From positions 140,910 through 204,909 of the forward strand of contig NZ_KB893628.1 in assembly GCF_000374125.1 (NCBI RefSeq): a stretch of DNA of 64,000 nt, read 5' to 3'. Position 1 is the stretch's first letter, and the number at the start of each line of letters is the position of its first letter. The DNA comes from Niabella aurantiaca DSM 17617 (GTDB taxonomy: Bacteria > Bacteroidota > Bacteroidia > Chitinophagales > Chitinophagaceae). Positions 43,709 to 53,929 of the stretch are shown piece after piece. Made by a program: the position numbers and the translations under genes. The notes beneath the pieces were generated by a model. It did no database searches and was not told the DNA's origin. It saw only the letters and a list, made by a program, of their open reading frames with translations.

Positions 43709-44599
43709 CTACCGGTGCTGCTGGTACAGCAAGGGTGGTAAACGCCCGGACAGATGATCAAGAACTGCTTCTTCCACCGGGATCAATGCCGCCAGCAGTT
43801 CCTCCAGTTGCTGCAGGGTTCGCACTCCTGCGGCAACGCTGGTAACTGCCGGGTGCCGCAGCACATATTGCAGGGCAATCTGCTGAGGCGTATAACGGTC
43901 TGTTAATGACCGGATGGCCTCATGCAGCCGTTTTACCTCTTCTTCGCGATATCCCAAATACTCCTTTGATGGCTTATCGATCAGCAAGCCCTGCGCCAGG
44001 GCGCCACGCACCAAAACGCCTTTATTGTGCTCTTTTAATAAGGGGAGTACGGTTTCTTCCGGCCGCCGGTCCAGCAGGCTGTACTGCATCATTACCGATT
44101 CGATGGACGAGCGCTTTACATACTCCCGGATCACATTCGGGCGGATGCTGCTGATGCCGTAGTGCCGGATCTTTCCCTGTTGCTTCAGCGTTTCAAATGC
44201 CTCTATGGTATCGGCGATGTTATCCTCAATCGTGCCGCCATGCAATTGGTACAGGTCAATATAATCCGTTTGCAGCCGTTTAAGACTTTTTTCTGCACAG
44301 GCCAAGATATAGTCGCGGCGCGGGTTCCAGTCCCAGCCTGTGCCATCTGCGCGCCATTGGTTGCCCGCTTTGGTGGCCAGAAAAATCTTCTTTCGAACCG
44401 GCTTTAATGCCTGGCCCACCAGCTTTTCATTTTCTCCTTTTTCATAAAGATCCGCGGTATCAAAAAAATTGATCCCCCGGTCAACGGCCTCCTGTATCAA
44501 CTGCATGCTCTCTGCCTTTGTATTGCCGGCTAATGACATACAGCCAAAACCGAGGGCAGATACCCGGTAACCGGTGGCCCCTAAAACACGATACTCCAT
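43709..44599 (-). CDS. Aldo/keto reductase
   Basis: 296 residues from ATG at 44599 (MEYRVLGATGYRVSALGFGC). The catalytic tetrad is visible: Asp and Tyr in FFDTADLYEKGENE, Lys in IFLATKAGN, His in LYQLHGG. NADPH-binding residues near the C-terminus (AAGVRTLQQLEE). Substrate unknown. Divergent from a MarR regulator gene 187 bases away, which may control it. Confidence 0.93.
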   Translation of the reverse strand: MEYRVLGATGYRVSALGFGCMSLAGNTKAESMQLIQEAVDRGINFFDTADLYEKGENEKLVGQALKPVRKKIFLATKAGNQWRADGTGWDWNPRRDYILACAEKSLKRLQTDYIDLYQLHGGTIEDNIADTIEAFETLKQQGKIRHYGISSIRPNVIREYVKRSSIESVMMQYSLLDRRPEETVLPLLKEHNKGVLVRGALAQGLLIDKPSKEYLGYREEEVKRLHEAIRSLTDRYTPQQIALQYVLRHPAVTSVAAGVRTLQQLEELLAALIPVEEAVLDHLSGRLPPLLYQQHR

Positions 44600-44786
44600 A
44601 TCAATAAATTTTAAACTGCAATGACGCATCCGGGGACCTCTCACCGGCAAAAGCAAAGTTTCCCTTAAAATGCATCACAAATGTTTGTTTGTATCTCTTT
44701 TTTCTATAATTTCCACGGTAAAGTTAAGCAGGAATCCAGAACCCGATCAATATGCATGAGCTGTTCCGAAAAGCAAAAAACTAAAT

Positions 44787-45245
44787 ATGAGATCTATGTC
44801 CATTGAGGAAAAAATAAACCAACGACAATTCAAAAGCAGCTACCATAAGCTGGCACTCAATCTGATCTATACAACCGGCAGCCTCCAGGCCTTTTTAAAA
44901 GCGGGGTTTAAAAAAGAAGACCTTACCCTGCAGCAATACAATATTCTGAGGATCCTGAGAGGGAACCTTCCCAAACCTCTTTCTACCTTGCAGATAAGGG
45001 CACGGATGATGGACAAGATGAGCGACACCAGTCGCATTGTGGACCGGCTGGTCTCTAAAAGCCTGGTCACAAAAAGCATCAATACGATCGACAACCGCCT
45101 GGTTGACGTGGTCATTACTCCCGAAGGGCTGAAAAAACTGGCCCTGCTGGATAAGACCGAAGACCGCATTGCGGAATTTTTCAGCGCGGTGAGCACAGAG
45201 GAAGCAGAGAACATCAGCTTTCTCCTGGATAAATTGCACGGCTGA
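44787..45245 (+). CDS. MarR family transcriptional regulator
   Basis: 152 residues (an ATG three codons in is also possible). Winged helix: LTLQQYNILRILRG, STLQIRARMMDKMSDTSRIV (recognition helix) and wing INTIDNRLVDVVITPEGLK. Divergent from the aldo/keto reductase. Typical ligands are small phenolic or oxidant molecules; not known here. Confidence 0.92.
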   Translation: MRSMSIEEKINQRQFKSSYHKLALNLIYTTGSLQAFLKAGFKKEDLTLQQYNILRILRGNLPKPLSTLQIRARMMDKMSDTSRIVDRLVSKSLVTKSINTIDNRLVDVVITPEGLKKLALLDKTEDRIAEFFSAVSTEEAENISFLLDKLHG

Positions 45246-45290
45246 TAACAGGGTTTTTTAATCCCCCCCGTTGGGCTACATTTGTAGACT

Positions 45291-46514
45291 ATGACATCGA
45301 TCCGTTTTTTTCTTATTGCCCTTGCAACAACTCTTTTTAGTTATACTCCCTGCTTTGCGCAGCAACCGCAGTATGAGTTCCGTGGCGTGTGGATCGCTAC
45401 AGTATTGGGTATCGACTGGCCACCGCAAAATGCCAGCGTAGCACAGCAAAAAGCAGAATTCATCCGTCAGCTGGATCTGCACAAACGAAATGGCATGAAT
45501 GCCATCATCGCCCAGGTAAGACCCAGTGGAGACGCCTTTTATCCGTCGCCCTATGAACCCTGGAGCCAATGGTTAACAGGCGTGCAGGGTAGGGCTCCGG
45601 TTCCATTCTATGATCCGCTGGCCTTTATGATACAGGAAACACACAAACGGGGCATGGAATTTCATGCATGGTTAAATCCGTACAGAGCAGAGTTTTCCAT
45701 TGGAAAATCCTCCATTGCTTCGGACAATATGATCCGCAAAAGACCCGACTGGTTCGTCACCTACGGTACCACGCGTTATTTTAATCCTTCCAATAAACAG
45801 GTACAGCAATTTGTGATCGACGTGGTAAAGGACATCGTGCGCCGCTATGATGTGGATGGCATTCACATGGACGATTATTTTTACCCTTATCCCATAGGAT
45901 CCAAACCTTTTCCGGACGACTATGCCTATAAAAAATCCGGTACTTCGCTCAGCAAGGCTGATTGGAGAAGAAGCAATGTGGACTCTATGATCCGGAATCT
46001 GAATATTGCCATAAAAACAGTAAAGCCCTGGTGCAAATTCGGGATCAGTCCCTTTGCCGTATGGAGGAATGCCTCGCAGGATCCGGAAGGAAGCAATACA
46101 AAAGCCGGCATGACCAACTACGATGACCTCTATGCCGATATCCTATTATGGCTGAAAAAAGGATGGATCGACTACGTAACACCGCAGTTGTACCGGGAAA
46201 TCGGCGACCGCCTGATCGCTTATGAAACCATGGTAGACTGGTGGGGCAAACACAGCTATGGCCGCCACGTGTACATCGGACACGGAATCTACCGCTACTA
46301 TGAAACCAACGCTAACTGGAAAAAACCCTCGCAGATACCGGAACAGATACGGATACTGCGCAGCAATCCAAAGATCCAGGGCAGTGTTTATTTTAACAGC
46401 AAAAGCTTTGATAAGAACCCGGCAGGGTGGAACGACTCCCTGAGAAATAATTACTACCGGATTCCGGCAAAGGTGCCCCCCATGCCCTGGCTTCCGCAAA
46501 GGCCCGGTAGCTGA
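45291..46514 (+). CDS. GHL10 family glycoside hydrolase-like protein
   Basis: 407 residues with a signal peptide ending PCFAQ. GHL10/DUF187 signatures: EFRGVWIATVLGIDWPPQ, NAIIAQVRPSGDAFYPS, FHAWLNPYRA, DVDGIHMDDYFYPYP (conserved acidic residues) and FGISPFAVWRN. Members hydrolyse envelope or peptidoglycan-related glycans in the periplasm (as DigH does). Convergent with asnS across a shared terminator. Confidence 0.93.
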   Translation: MTSIRFFLIALATTLFSYTPCFAQQPQYEFRGVWIATVLGIDWPPQNASVAQQKAEFIRQLDLHKRNGMNAIIAQVRPSGDAFYPSPYEPWSQWLTGVQGRAPVPFYDPLAFMIQETHKRGMEFHAWLNPYRAEFSIGKSSIASDNMIRKRPDWFVTYGTTRYFNPSNKQVQQFVIDVVKDIVRRYDVDGIHMDDYFYPYPIGSKPFPDDYAYKKSGTSLSKADWRRSNVDSMIRNLNIAIKTVKPWCKFGISPFAVWRNASQDPEGSNTKAGMTNYDDLYADILLWLKKGWIDYVTPQLYREIGDRLIAYETMVDWWGKHSYGRHVYIGHGIYRYYETNANWKKPSQIPEQIRILRSNPKIQGSVYFNSKSFDKNPAGWNDSLRNNYYRIPAKVPPMPWLPQRPGS

Positions 46515-46648
46515 GGGTCCTGGTTTCAACTCCTGAGTGCTTCGTTTTATAACCCGCGATACCGGTTAAATAAACAGTAATTAGAGCCCGTCTGCAGATT
46601 ATCGGCTGTTCACTCCTGATACGCGGAATTGGCCACCCGAATCCATTA

Positions 46649-46683
46649 GAAAAGGACAAGTTATAAACAACCTTGTCCTTTTC
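46649..46683. terminator. Bidirectional intrinsic terminator
   Basis: GAAAAGGACAAG (46649-46660) and CTTGTCCTTTTC (46672-46683) form a perfect 12-bp stem with an 11-base loop. A-run on one side and T-run on the other serve both convergent genes (45291 and 46755). Confidence 0.85.
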
Positions 46684-46754
46684 TATATCAGAGCTCAAAG
46701 ATTTCAGTCGTAATACAGCTCTTCCATCACATTGTTCTTGTTTTAAAAATTCCC

Positions 46755-48194
46755 TTAGAATTCCGCACTCTTGGGTGTACGCGGAAAGGCGATCACATCC
46801 CGGATATTACCCATGCCGGTTACAAACTGGATCATCCGCTCAAAACCAAGCCCGAAGCCCGAATGCGGAACAGTTCCGAAACGGCGGGTATCCAGATACC
46901 ACCAAAGCTCTTCCTCGGGTATGCCCATTTTTTCCATCTTTTCCAGTAACACATCCAGCCGCTCTTCCCGCTGAGAACCCCCAACAATTTCCCCGATGCC
47001 GGGGGCCAGGATGTCCATCGCTGCTACCGTTTTCCCATCCTCGTTGATGCGCATATAAAAGGCTTTGATGGATGCCGGATAATTCATCAGGATGACCGGC
47101 TTTTTGAAATGCTTTTCTACCAGGTAGCGTTCATGCTCACTCTGTAGATCCATACCCCAGCCGGTAACAGGGTACTGGAATTTCTTTTTCTTATTGTAAT
47201 TACTTTCTTCCAGGATGTCGATGGCTTCCGTATAGGACAGGCGCTGAAAATCGTTGTTCAGTACAAATTCCAGCTTCTCGATCAGCCCCATCTCACTCCG
47301 TTTATCCAGGGGCAGCTGCTTTTCTTCATCCGTCAGGCGCTGGGTCAGGAAATCAAGATCTTCCCGGTTGTTTTCCAATACATAACGGATAATATACTTA
47401 ATAAACTCTTCAGCAAGATTGGCATTGTCTTCCAGGTCATAAAAGGCCATTTCCGGTTCAATCATCCAAAACTCGGCCAGATGCCGGGCCGTATTGCTGT
47501 TTTCTGCCCGGAAAGTGGGTCCAAAAGTATAGATTTCTCCAAAAGCTGTTGCCCCCAATTCCCCTTCCAATTGACCACTCACGGTCAAATTAGTCGATTT
47601 TCCAAAAAAATCTTCTTTAAAGTTAACAGATCCATCCTCATTTCGGGGTGTCTTTTCAAACGGGAGGGTGGTAACCCGGAACATTTCCCCGGCCCCTTCA
47701 GCATCGCTGGCAGTAATGATGGGCGTATGCAGGTAAACAAATCCTTTATCATTGAAAAATTTATGTACGGCAAATGCCAGGGCATGCCGCACACGAAAAA
47801 CAGCCCCAAACGTATTGGTGCGGAAGCGCAGGTGGGCCTTTTCCCTTAAAAATTCAAGAGAGTGTTTTTTAGGTTGCAGGGGATAGGCTTCTGCATCAGA
47901 ATCGCCCAGTATCTCGATGGTTTCGGCCTTCACCTCTAGCTTCTGGCCTTTTCCTACAGAAGGAACAACGGTACCGGTTACTTTAAGGGAGGCTGATGTG
48001 GTGATCCGCTTTAATAAGGATTCATCAAACATGCCTAAAGTAGCCACCACCTGCAAATTGGTATTGGTAGATCCGTCGTTCAAAGCGATAAACTGGTTAT
48101 TCCTGAAAGTACGTACCCATCCCATTACGGTTACTTGCTGTGCTGCCGGCTCCTGTTGCAGGAGTTCTTTGATTTTGATCCTTTTGTTAAACAT
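46755..48194 (-). CDS. asnS: Asparaginyl-tRNA synthetase
   Basis: 479 residues, normal length. N-terminal OB fold ([20 protein letters not shown]), class II motif 2 ([20 protein letters not shown]), and motif 3 ([12 protein letters not shown]), ending PRTPKSAEF, the usual AsnS end. The FDLED-type residues (MAFYDLEDN) separate it from AspS. Own promoter (48214-48221). A tRNA-Asn gene lies 3 kb away. Confidence 0.97.
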   Translation of the reverse strand: MFNKRIKIKELLQQEPAAQQVTVMGWVRTFRNNQFIALNDGSTNTNLQVVATLGMFDESLLKRITTSASLKVTGTVVPSVGKGQKLEVKAETIEILGDSDAEAYPLQPKKHSLEFLREKAHLRFRTNTFGAVFRVRHALAFAVHKFFNDKGFVYLHTPIITASDAEGAGEMFRVTTLPFEKTPRNEDGSVNFKEDFFGKSTNLTVSGQLEGELGATAFGEIYTFGPTFRAENSNTARHLAEFWMIEPEMAFYDLEDNANLAEEFIKYIIRYVLENNREDLDFLTQRLTDEEKQLPLDKRSEMGLIEKLEFVLNNDFQRLSYTEAIDILEESNYNKKKKFQYPVTGWGMDLQSEHERYLVEKHFKKPVILMNYPASIKAFYMRINEDGKTVAAMDILAPGIGEIVGGSQREERLDVLLEKMEKMGIPEEELWWYLDTRRFGTVPHSGFGLGFERMIQFVTGMGNIRDVIAFPRTPKSAEF

Positions 48195-48213
48195 ATTGCT
48201 ATTTCTTGAGCGG

Positions 48214-48221
48214 CAAAGATA
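48214..48221 (-). promoter_or_regulatory. Promoter -7 element of asnS
   Basis: Minus strand TATCTTTG, exact TAnnTTTG, 19 bases before the ATG, so the leader is about 12-14 bases. Confidence 0.6.
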
Positions 48222-48488
48222 ATCACAACAGTGGTTTTGTCTTTCATCATCCGCTCCCGATTCCTGTAACAGGCACCAATGCAGGTATTACATGACTATT
48301 TTTGGGTCTAAATACCGTCGGTAGCCGGGTTAAAAAGCCGCTTAACGGGTTTTTCCGTCGGCCCCGCCCCTCAAAATTTAAATGCATTCCCTTGTGTGGC
48401 GCGTGGAGACGGCCTGCCTGATTCGTGTCCCTACGAATCAGAAAAATGTTATATCCCCGGCTTTACGTATCCCACCGCCTGTTCTCAT

Positions 48489-48496
48489 TATCTTTG
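48489..48496 (+). promoter_or_regulatory. Promoter -7 element of the CapA-like gene
   Basis: TATCTTTG, exact TAnnTTTG, only 5 bases before the first of two tandem ATG codons (48502 and 48505). A leaderless or near-leaderless mRNA is implied. Confidence 0.55.
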
Positions 48497-48501
48497 TACC
48501 A

Positions 48502-49596
48502 ATGATGCGACTGCTTTTTGTTATAGCCGCTGACCTTTTGATAATTGGATGCAATGATCCCCGGCCAACGCCGACCGCACCCACCGCCATACAAAAGGGA
48601 TTGCCCGCTGAAAAAAAAGAGCTGGTAACCATTACTGCTGTTGGCGACCTGATGCTGGGTTCCGATTATCCAAATGATCTGAGAATGCCCCAAAGAAACA
48701 TCCTGCTCCCCCTGGCGGACTCTTTAAAAGCCGGAGATTTTCTCATCGGAAACCTGGAAGGGGTGATCACGGATGCCGCTGTTCCCGAAAAAAAATGCAT
48801 CAACCCAAAGAACTGTTACGCCTTCCGGATGCCCCCAGGAACGGAACACTATTTTAAAGAAGCCGGTTTCGACTTTCTGAGTCTTGCCAATAACCACTCC
48901 GGTGATTTCGGAAATTCCGGGCTAGTCCAGACCATGTCTTTACTGAAAAAAAGCGGCATCGGCTACGCCGGTATTAAATACCACCAGGCCCACAGGATCA
49001 TAAAGAAAAACGGGGTCCGCTATGGCGTGATTGCCGCAGGTTTTGGCTGGCGGCATTTACACGTAAGTCAGCCACATCAGGTAACACAGGTGATCGGCAG
49101 GATAAAAGACAGTACAGACCTGCTGATCGTCTATTTTCACGGAGGCGCAGAAGGCGACAGTATGGACCGGGTAGTAAAGCGAAAAGAACGCTTTCGCGGG
49201 GAAGACAGAGGTGATGTGCATGCCTTTGCCCGGTCCTGTATCGATGCCGGTGCCGACCTCGTACTGGGAAGCGGACCGCATGTTGCCCGGGGCATTGAAT
49301 TATACCGGCAAAAGCTGATCGCATATAGCCTCGGAAACTACGCCACTTACGGCTCTATAAGCCTCCGGGGCCCGATGGGTGTTGCTCCTATACTCCGGAT
49401 CCGGCTGAACAAAAACGGGAATTTTACAGACGGGGAGATCCTCTCCACCATTCAGCTGCCCGGAAACGACCAGACCCCCCGGCTGGATCCGGCAAAAACA
49501 GTAGCGCTCCGGATGCTGCAGCTCAGCAAAAGCGATTTTCCGCAAAGCCCGTTAAGAATTACCCAAAAAGGAGAGATAATGATTAAAAATTTTTGA
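48502..49596 (+). CDS. CapA family lipoprotein (metallophosphatase-like)
   Basis: 364 residues from the first of two adjacent ATGs (MMRLLFVIAADLLIIGC); the open frame runs 40 codons further upstream but lies beyond the promoter. Lipoprotein Cys is 17. CapA/PGA_cap motifs: ITAVGDLMLGSD, DFLIGNLEGVI, FLSLANNHSGDFG, VYFHGG, DLVLGSGPHVARGIE, AYSLGNYATYG. These are calcineurin-like metal-binding signatures. CapA relatives take part in poly-gamma-glutamate or envelope polymer handling; the job here is unknown. Confidence 0.9.
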   Translation: MMRLLFVIAADLLIIGCNDPRPTPTAPTAIQKGLPAEKKELVTITAVGDLMLGSDYPNDLRMPQRNILLPLADSLKAGDFLIGNLEGVITDAAVPEKKCINPKNCYAFRMPPGTEHYFKEAGFDFLSLANNHSGDFGNSGLVQTMSLLKKSGIGYAGIKYHQAHRIIKKNGVRYGVIAAGFGWRHLHVSQPHQVTQVIGRIKDSTDLLIVYFHGGAEGDSMDRVVKRKERFRGEDRGDVHAFARSCIDAGADLVLGSGPHVARGIELYRQKLIAYSLGNYATYGSISLRGPMGVAPILRIRLNKNGNFTDGEILSTIQLPGNDQTPRLDPAKTVALRMLQLSKSDFPQSPLRITQKGEIMIKNF

Positions 49597-49762
49597 TTTT
49601 AGGGAAAAGATAGTAATTTTGCTGAAGAAATGACCCTATAACATATGATCATCTCTGCTGAATGATAATATCAATTATCATTTGTCAATCCAAAAAACTT
49701 GAATTCTTTACCAAATTATTACCACATTTAAGATTTAATCTTTTGATTAATCCCGCACATTT

Positions 49763-51481
49763 ATGTATGATATTTTACAATTGAACGATATGCTCGTTCC
49801 TGAACTGTTAGACATTGCCGAACAGTTAAAGATTCCTAATGCCAAAAAATTGAACAAACAGGATTTAGTCTACAAAATCCTGGACAGCCAGGCTGTAACA
49901 GGATCGAAAGCTTCCGCCGGAGAACGCCCCAAAAGAAAACGCATTGTGAAAGCCACTACTTCCATTGGTACAGAAGAAGCTTTTGTAGAAGAAGAAGGAA
50001 AGGATGAAGAACCTGCTGAAAAAACAGTAAAAGCACCGGCTAAAAAAGCTGCTGCAAAAAAATCTGCATCTAAAGCAGCCGCACCAGCCAAGAAAGCAGC
50101 CGCTAAAAAGGCTGCACCCAAAAAGGAAGAAGAACCGGTAGCAAAGGAACCCGCCGTTCCTGCTGCAAAAAATGGTAGCGATCCGGAAGAAGAAACCGTA
50201 TTCAAAACCGATGCCGCCACAGAAGCCTTTATACTACAGGCTTTGAAGGCAACAGAAAAATACGATATCCCTGTTGTTCCGGCCGCAACAGAAGATACAG
50301 ACTTTCCTGTTGAAAATAAAATATACGCATCCAAGAAAGATCAAAACCCTTCCTTTAATGTAGAGTTCGATGGGATGATCCTGAGCGAAGGCGTTTTGGA
50401 AATGATGCCGGATGGTTATGGCTTCCTCCGGTCCTCTGATTACAATTATCTTTCAAGTCCGGATGATGTTTATGTGTCTCCGTCTCAGATAAAATTATTT
50501 GGTTTAAAAACCGGTGACACCATTCATGGTGCTGTACGTCCTCCCAAAGAAGGTGAAAAATATTTTGCCCTTTTAAAAGTGGATACCATCAACGGTAAAA
50601 AGCCCGATGAGGTAAGAGACCGCGTACCGTTCGACTACCTGACACCCCTGTTCCCTTACGAAAAACTGAACCTGTTCACACGTCCTTCAGACCTGTCTAC
50701 ACGGATCATCGATCTTTTTACACCGATCGGTAAGGGGCAGCGTGGATTGATCGTGGCCCAGCCAAAAACCGGTAAAACCATGCTGTTGAAGGCTGTAGCC
50801 AACGCCATTGCAGAAAATCACCCAGAGTGCTATTTAATGGTGGTGCTGGTGGATGAACGCCCGGAAGAGGTAACCGATATGGAGCGCAGCGTAAAGGCAG
50901 AGGTCATTGCTTCTACCTTTGATGAACCTGCAGAAAAGCATGTTAAGGTTTCTACCGTCGCTTTGCAAAAAGCAAAACGTCTTGTTGAATGCGGTCATGA
51001 CGTAGTGATCCTGCTGGACTCTATTACTCGCCTGGCGCGCGCACACAATACCGTGTCACCAGCATCTGGTAAGGTTTTGAGCGGTGGGGTAGAAGCAAAC
51101 GCTATGCAAAAGCCAAAACAATTTTTTGGTGCAGCGCGTAAGATTGAGAACGGTGGTTCCCTGACCATCCTCGCAACAGCGCTGATCGATACCGGAAGTA
51201 AAATGGACGAAGTGATCTTTGAGGAATTCAAAGGAACCGGTAATATGGAACTGCAGCTGGACAGAAGGCTCTCCAACAAACGGGTTTACCCGGCCATTGA
51301 TCTGACAGCATCTTCAACCAGAAGGGACGATCTGTTGCTGGACAGGGACGTTTTACAACGGATGAATTTATTGCGTGTGTACCTGGCGGATATGAAGACA
51401 GAAGAAGCGATGACAGAATTGCTTCGCCGTATGAAAGGCACAAAAAGCAATGAAGAGTTTCTGGCAAGCATGAATTCTTAA
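49763..51481 (+). CDS. rho: Transcription termination factor Rho
   Basis: 572 residues, longer than the 420-residue core. Rho_N at 1-45 ([20 protein letters not shown]). Then a Lys/Ala-rich insert (about 65-130, runs like [10 protein letters not shown]), a cold-shock-type RNA-binding domain ([35 protein letters not shown]) and the ATPase with Walker A ([15 protein letters not shown]), Walker B ([14 protein letters not shown]) and Q/R loops. Basic inserts of this type are known in Bacteroidota Rho. The 166-base upstream gap has the dyad TTAATC-TTTT-GATTAA (49735-49750). A strong terminator follows. Confidence 0.97.
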   Translation: MYDILQLNDMLVPELLDIAEQLKIPNAKKLNKQDLVYKILDSQAVTGSKASAGERPKRKRIVKATTSIGTEEAFVEEEGKDEEPAEKTVKAPAKKAAAKKSASKAAAPAKKAAAKKAAPKKEEEPVAKEPAVPAAKNGSDPEEETVFKTDAATEAFILQALKATEKYDIPVVPAATEDTDFPVENKIYASKKDQNPSFNVEFDGMILSEGVLEMMPDGYGFLRSSDYNYLSSPDDVYVSPSQIKLFGLKTGDTIHGAVRPPKEGEKYFALLKVDTINGKKPDEVRDRVPFDYLTPLFPYEKLNLFTRPSDLSTRIIDLFTPIGKGQRGLIVAQPKTGKTMLLKAVANAIAENHPECYLMVVLVDERPEEVTDMERSVKAEVIASTFDEPAEKHVKVSTVALQKAKRLVECGHDVVILLDSITRLARAHNTVSPASGKVLSGGVEANAMQKPKQFFGAARKIENGGSLTILATALIDTGSKMDEVIFEEFKGTGNMELQLDRRLSNKRVYPAIDLTASSTRRDDLLLDRDVLQRMNLLRVYLADMKTEEAMTELLRRMKGTKSNEEFLASMNS

Positions 51482-51511
51482 ACGGATCGCTCAATACTTT
51501 TTTAACAGGCG

Positions 51512-51541
51512 ATGCGGGCCCCTCGGGGATCCCGCATTTTT
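51512..51541 (+). terminator. Intrinsic terminator after rho
   Basis: ATGCGGG (51512-51518) pairs with CCCGCAT (51531-51537), with an inner CCCC-TC-GGGG stem, followed by TTTT. Long GC-rich hairpin directly after the rho stop. Confidence 0.85.
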
Positions 51542-51610
51542 CATTTTTAATGCGCGCTGTATCTAAAAATAAAATGTTCCGGACCCTCTGCTATTCATCC
51601 GCAGATCCGT

Positions 51611-51618
51611 TACTTTTG
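51611..51618 (+). promoter_or_regulatory. Promoter -7 element of the Nudix-type regulator
   Basis: TACTTTTG, exact TAnnTTTG, 61 bases before the ATG at 51680. The leader is AT-rich with TTGTCATTTTGAAAATT. Confidence 0.5.
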
Positions 51619-51679
51619 CCGGTATAACAATATTAATTGTCATTTTGAAAATTCTAATTTAGAAAACCCGGACACTTTT

Positions 51680-52387
51680 ATGGCAGCAAAATATAGTAAT
51701 CAATCGCGTTACACCGTAGCGGTGGATTGTATTGTTTTTGGATATGACGGAAAGAACCTGAAGATCCTGCTTGTTAAGCGCGCGCTTATCCCGTTAAAAG
51801 GCAGGTGGAGCCTGATGGGCGGTTTTGTTGCAAAGAATGAAAGCGCCGACCAGGCTGCAAGCCGCATCCTTGCTGCCTTAACCGGTTTAACCAATGTGTA
51901 CCAGGAGCAGTTTTATACGTTTACCGACCCTGGCAGAGATACCCAGGAGCGCACGATCTCCATTGCTTATTTTTCACTGATCGATATAAAAAAATATAAG
52001 GAATCCATAAGCGATGCCTACCAGGCCGAATGGTTTTCGATAAAGGATTTTCCGAACCTTATCTTTGACCACCAAGCAATGGTAAAAATGGCAAAAAAGC
52101 GGCTCCAGTACAAAGCCACATCCCATGCCATTCTCTTTGAATTGCTTCCTGATAAATTTACGCTTCCGCTGCTGCAAAGCCTCTTTGAAGACGTATATGA
52201 GACCAGCTTTGATAAGGGGAACTTTAGCCGTAAAATGCTTTCTACCGGCCTGTTGCTGAAACAACGGGATAAGGATAAAACAGGGTCAAAAAAGGGCGCC
52301 TATTTTTATAAGCTGGACCGTAAAAATTATCAGCAAAATTTACATAAGATCTTAAAGCTGGTACCCAACCCCAATAGTATTTTATAA
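51680..52387 (+). CDS. Nudix-domain transcriptional regulator (NrtR/AraR-like)
   Basis: 235 residues: a Nudix fold (about 10-145) plus a C-terminal winged helix (150-225, FTLPLLQSLFEDVYETSFDK; FSRKMLSTGLLLKQRDKDKT). The Nudix box GFVAKNESADQAASRILAAL keeps the first Glu and the Arg but lacks the catalytic Glu pair after Arg, so hydrolysis is unlikely. Regulators with this layout sense ADP-ribose or sugars (NrtR, AraR). No sugar or NAD gene adjoins, though nadA and nadD lie 5-10 kb on. Confidence 0.88.
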   Translation: MAAKYSNQSRYTVAVDCIVFGYDGKNLKILLVKRALIPLKGRWSLMGGFVAKNESADQAASRILAALTGLTNVYQEQFYTFTDPGRDTQERTISIAYFSLIDIKKYKESISDAYQAEWFSIKDFPNLIFDHQAMVKMAKKRLQYKATSHAILFELLPDKFTLPLLQSLFEDVYETSFDKGNFSRKMLSTGLLLKQRDKDKTGSKKGAYFYKLDRKNYQQNLHKILKLVPNPNSIL

Positions 52388-52464
52388 GTGGGCGGGGCTT
52401 CAACCTGGGATAAAAAATGATCCCTTGCCCGAATGCACAGAACCCGGTTGTACCCCGGATCTTT

Positions 52465-53805
52465 TCAGAACGCATCCGTTGTTCCTTCGGGAATGGTTTG
52501 CCTCACCGGCAGCTGTACAAAAAAAGTTGTTCCTCTCTTCTCTTCGGTTTCAAACCAGATCTCCCCATTCTGCGCCAATGTATATTCCTTGCAAAGATAC
52601 AAACCAAGACCCACACCCTTTTCATTCATGGTACCATAAGTAGACCCGATGTTGAGGGAAAAGATCCGGTCCCTGATATGAGCCTCTATCCCTTTTCCAC
52701 TATCTTTTACAGTAAGGATCATATGGGTGGCATCGCCCGCAGCGGTAATGTAAATACTGCCCCCGGGATCAGTAAATTTGATGGCATTGCCAATGAGGTT
52801 CCGCACAATTACCTGCAGCATGGCGGCATTGACCATTGCCATAACAGCCGGGTCAATACTTTTAAAAACGCGGATGTTTTTACGCAAGGCTTCGGGCTCT
52901 AATAAAATTATGGTTGGTTGAATCACCGCCGCAATAGATTCGCGGCATATTTCCGGCCTTCTTTTGTGCAGCTGGTCTTTCGACCATACTAGGATATTCG
53001 AGAGCATTTCCTGGGTATTGTGAACAGTGGTGGAAAGCATTCGCTCCACAATCCCGCGCTCATCATCAGGAAGCTGCTCTGATTGGATCATCTCCAGATA
53101 CGCCGAGATCGAATGCAACGGAGACCGGAGATCATGCGAGAGGATGGAAAAGAGTTTATTCTTTTCGCGGTCCAGCTCTTCCAGGGCCTCTGTTTTTTCA
53201 GTCGCCTTTTGCTTCTCCCGGTAATAGGCTTCCTTCAGGTAATACAGCCCGATGAATATTACGATCAGGCAGATGGTCACCGTAGAACCCTGGTCAATAA
53301 TAATGCTCCGAAGCCCATCGTAAGTTTGCCTTACCGCATCCGGATGATATAACTCATACAGCATATTGCCCCACACAGCAGCCATCACCAGCAGGAACCA
53401 AAGAAAATAATGTTTTTTTGAAGCAACGATCATTAGCAGGAAAAGCAGCAGGGTATAAGACAGCAGGCTGGCTCCACGGACTCCGTCGCTGTAAAAATAA
53501 TTCCATATAAATAACCCGATCGAAAGCACCGATACGATCGTAACGGTGTACCGGTACATTCCGCGGAACCGGGAGAGGTAATACAGAAACAGCAGCAGCA
53601 GGGTAATGCCCGTAAAAACATACGCTGTAAAATGCAGCCCAACATAAAAATTAAAAGGGATATTGTAAGCACATATGATTATGCCCAACACACAAAATGT
53701 ATGAAGGATCCGCATTTCCAGGTTTGTGTTTACAGACGCTCCAACCAGGAACACATAGCATTGCAATAATTTTTTTACACTTTTCCGAAACAGGCCGCTT
53801 TGCAT
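52465..53805 (-). CDS. Membrane sensor histidine kinase
   Basis: 446 residues from the ATG at 53805. Five or six N-terminal membrane helices (about 25-195), a coiled coil (YYREKQKATEKTEALEELD), HisKA with FSILSHDLRSPLHSISAYLE, then HATPase motifs NLIGNAIKFTD, KDSGKGIEAH and KGVGLGLYLCKEY. No response regulator gene adjoins, so it is an orphan kinase. The helix bundle resembles 7TM-type sensor inputs; signal unknown. Confidence 0.93.
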   Translation of the reverse strand: MQSGLFRKSVKKLLQCYVFLVGASVNTNLEMRILHTFCVLGIIICAYNIPFNFYVGLHFTAYVFTGITLLLLFLYYLSRFRGMYRYTVTIVSVLSIGLFIWNYFYSDGVRGASLLSYTLLLFLLMIVASKKHYFLWFLLVMAAVWGNMLYELYHPDAVRQTYDGLRSIIIDQGSTVTICLIVIFIGLYYLKEAYYREKQKATEKTEALEELDREKNKLFSILSHDLRSPLHSISAYLEMIQSEQLPDDERGIVERMLSTTVHNTQEMLSNILVWSKDQLHKRRPEICRESIAAVIQPTIILLEPEALRKNIRVFKSIDPAVMAMVNAAMLQVIVRNLIGNAIKFTDPGGSIYITAAGDATHMILTVKDSGKGIEAHIRDRIFSLNIGSTYGTMNEKGVGLGLYLCKEYTLAQNGEIWFETEEKRGTTFFVQLPVRQTIPEGTTDAF

Positions 53806-53929
53806 ATCAGAACGATACAACGTGAAAACCCGGAGGTCTTTCCCAATTAAAAAATGTAAAGATACTTATAATAAAATGCGCGGAAAGAATGGTCCTTCTG
53901 CGCATTTCCCAACTCCTGTTCCCCTGTTC

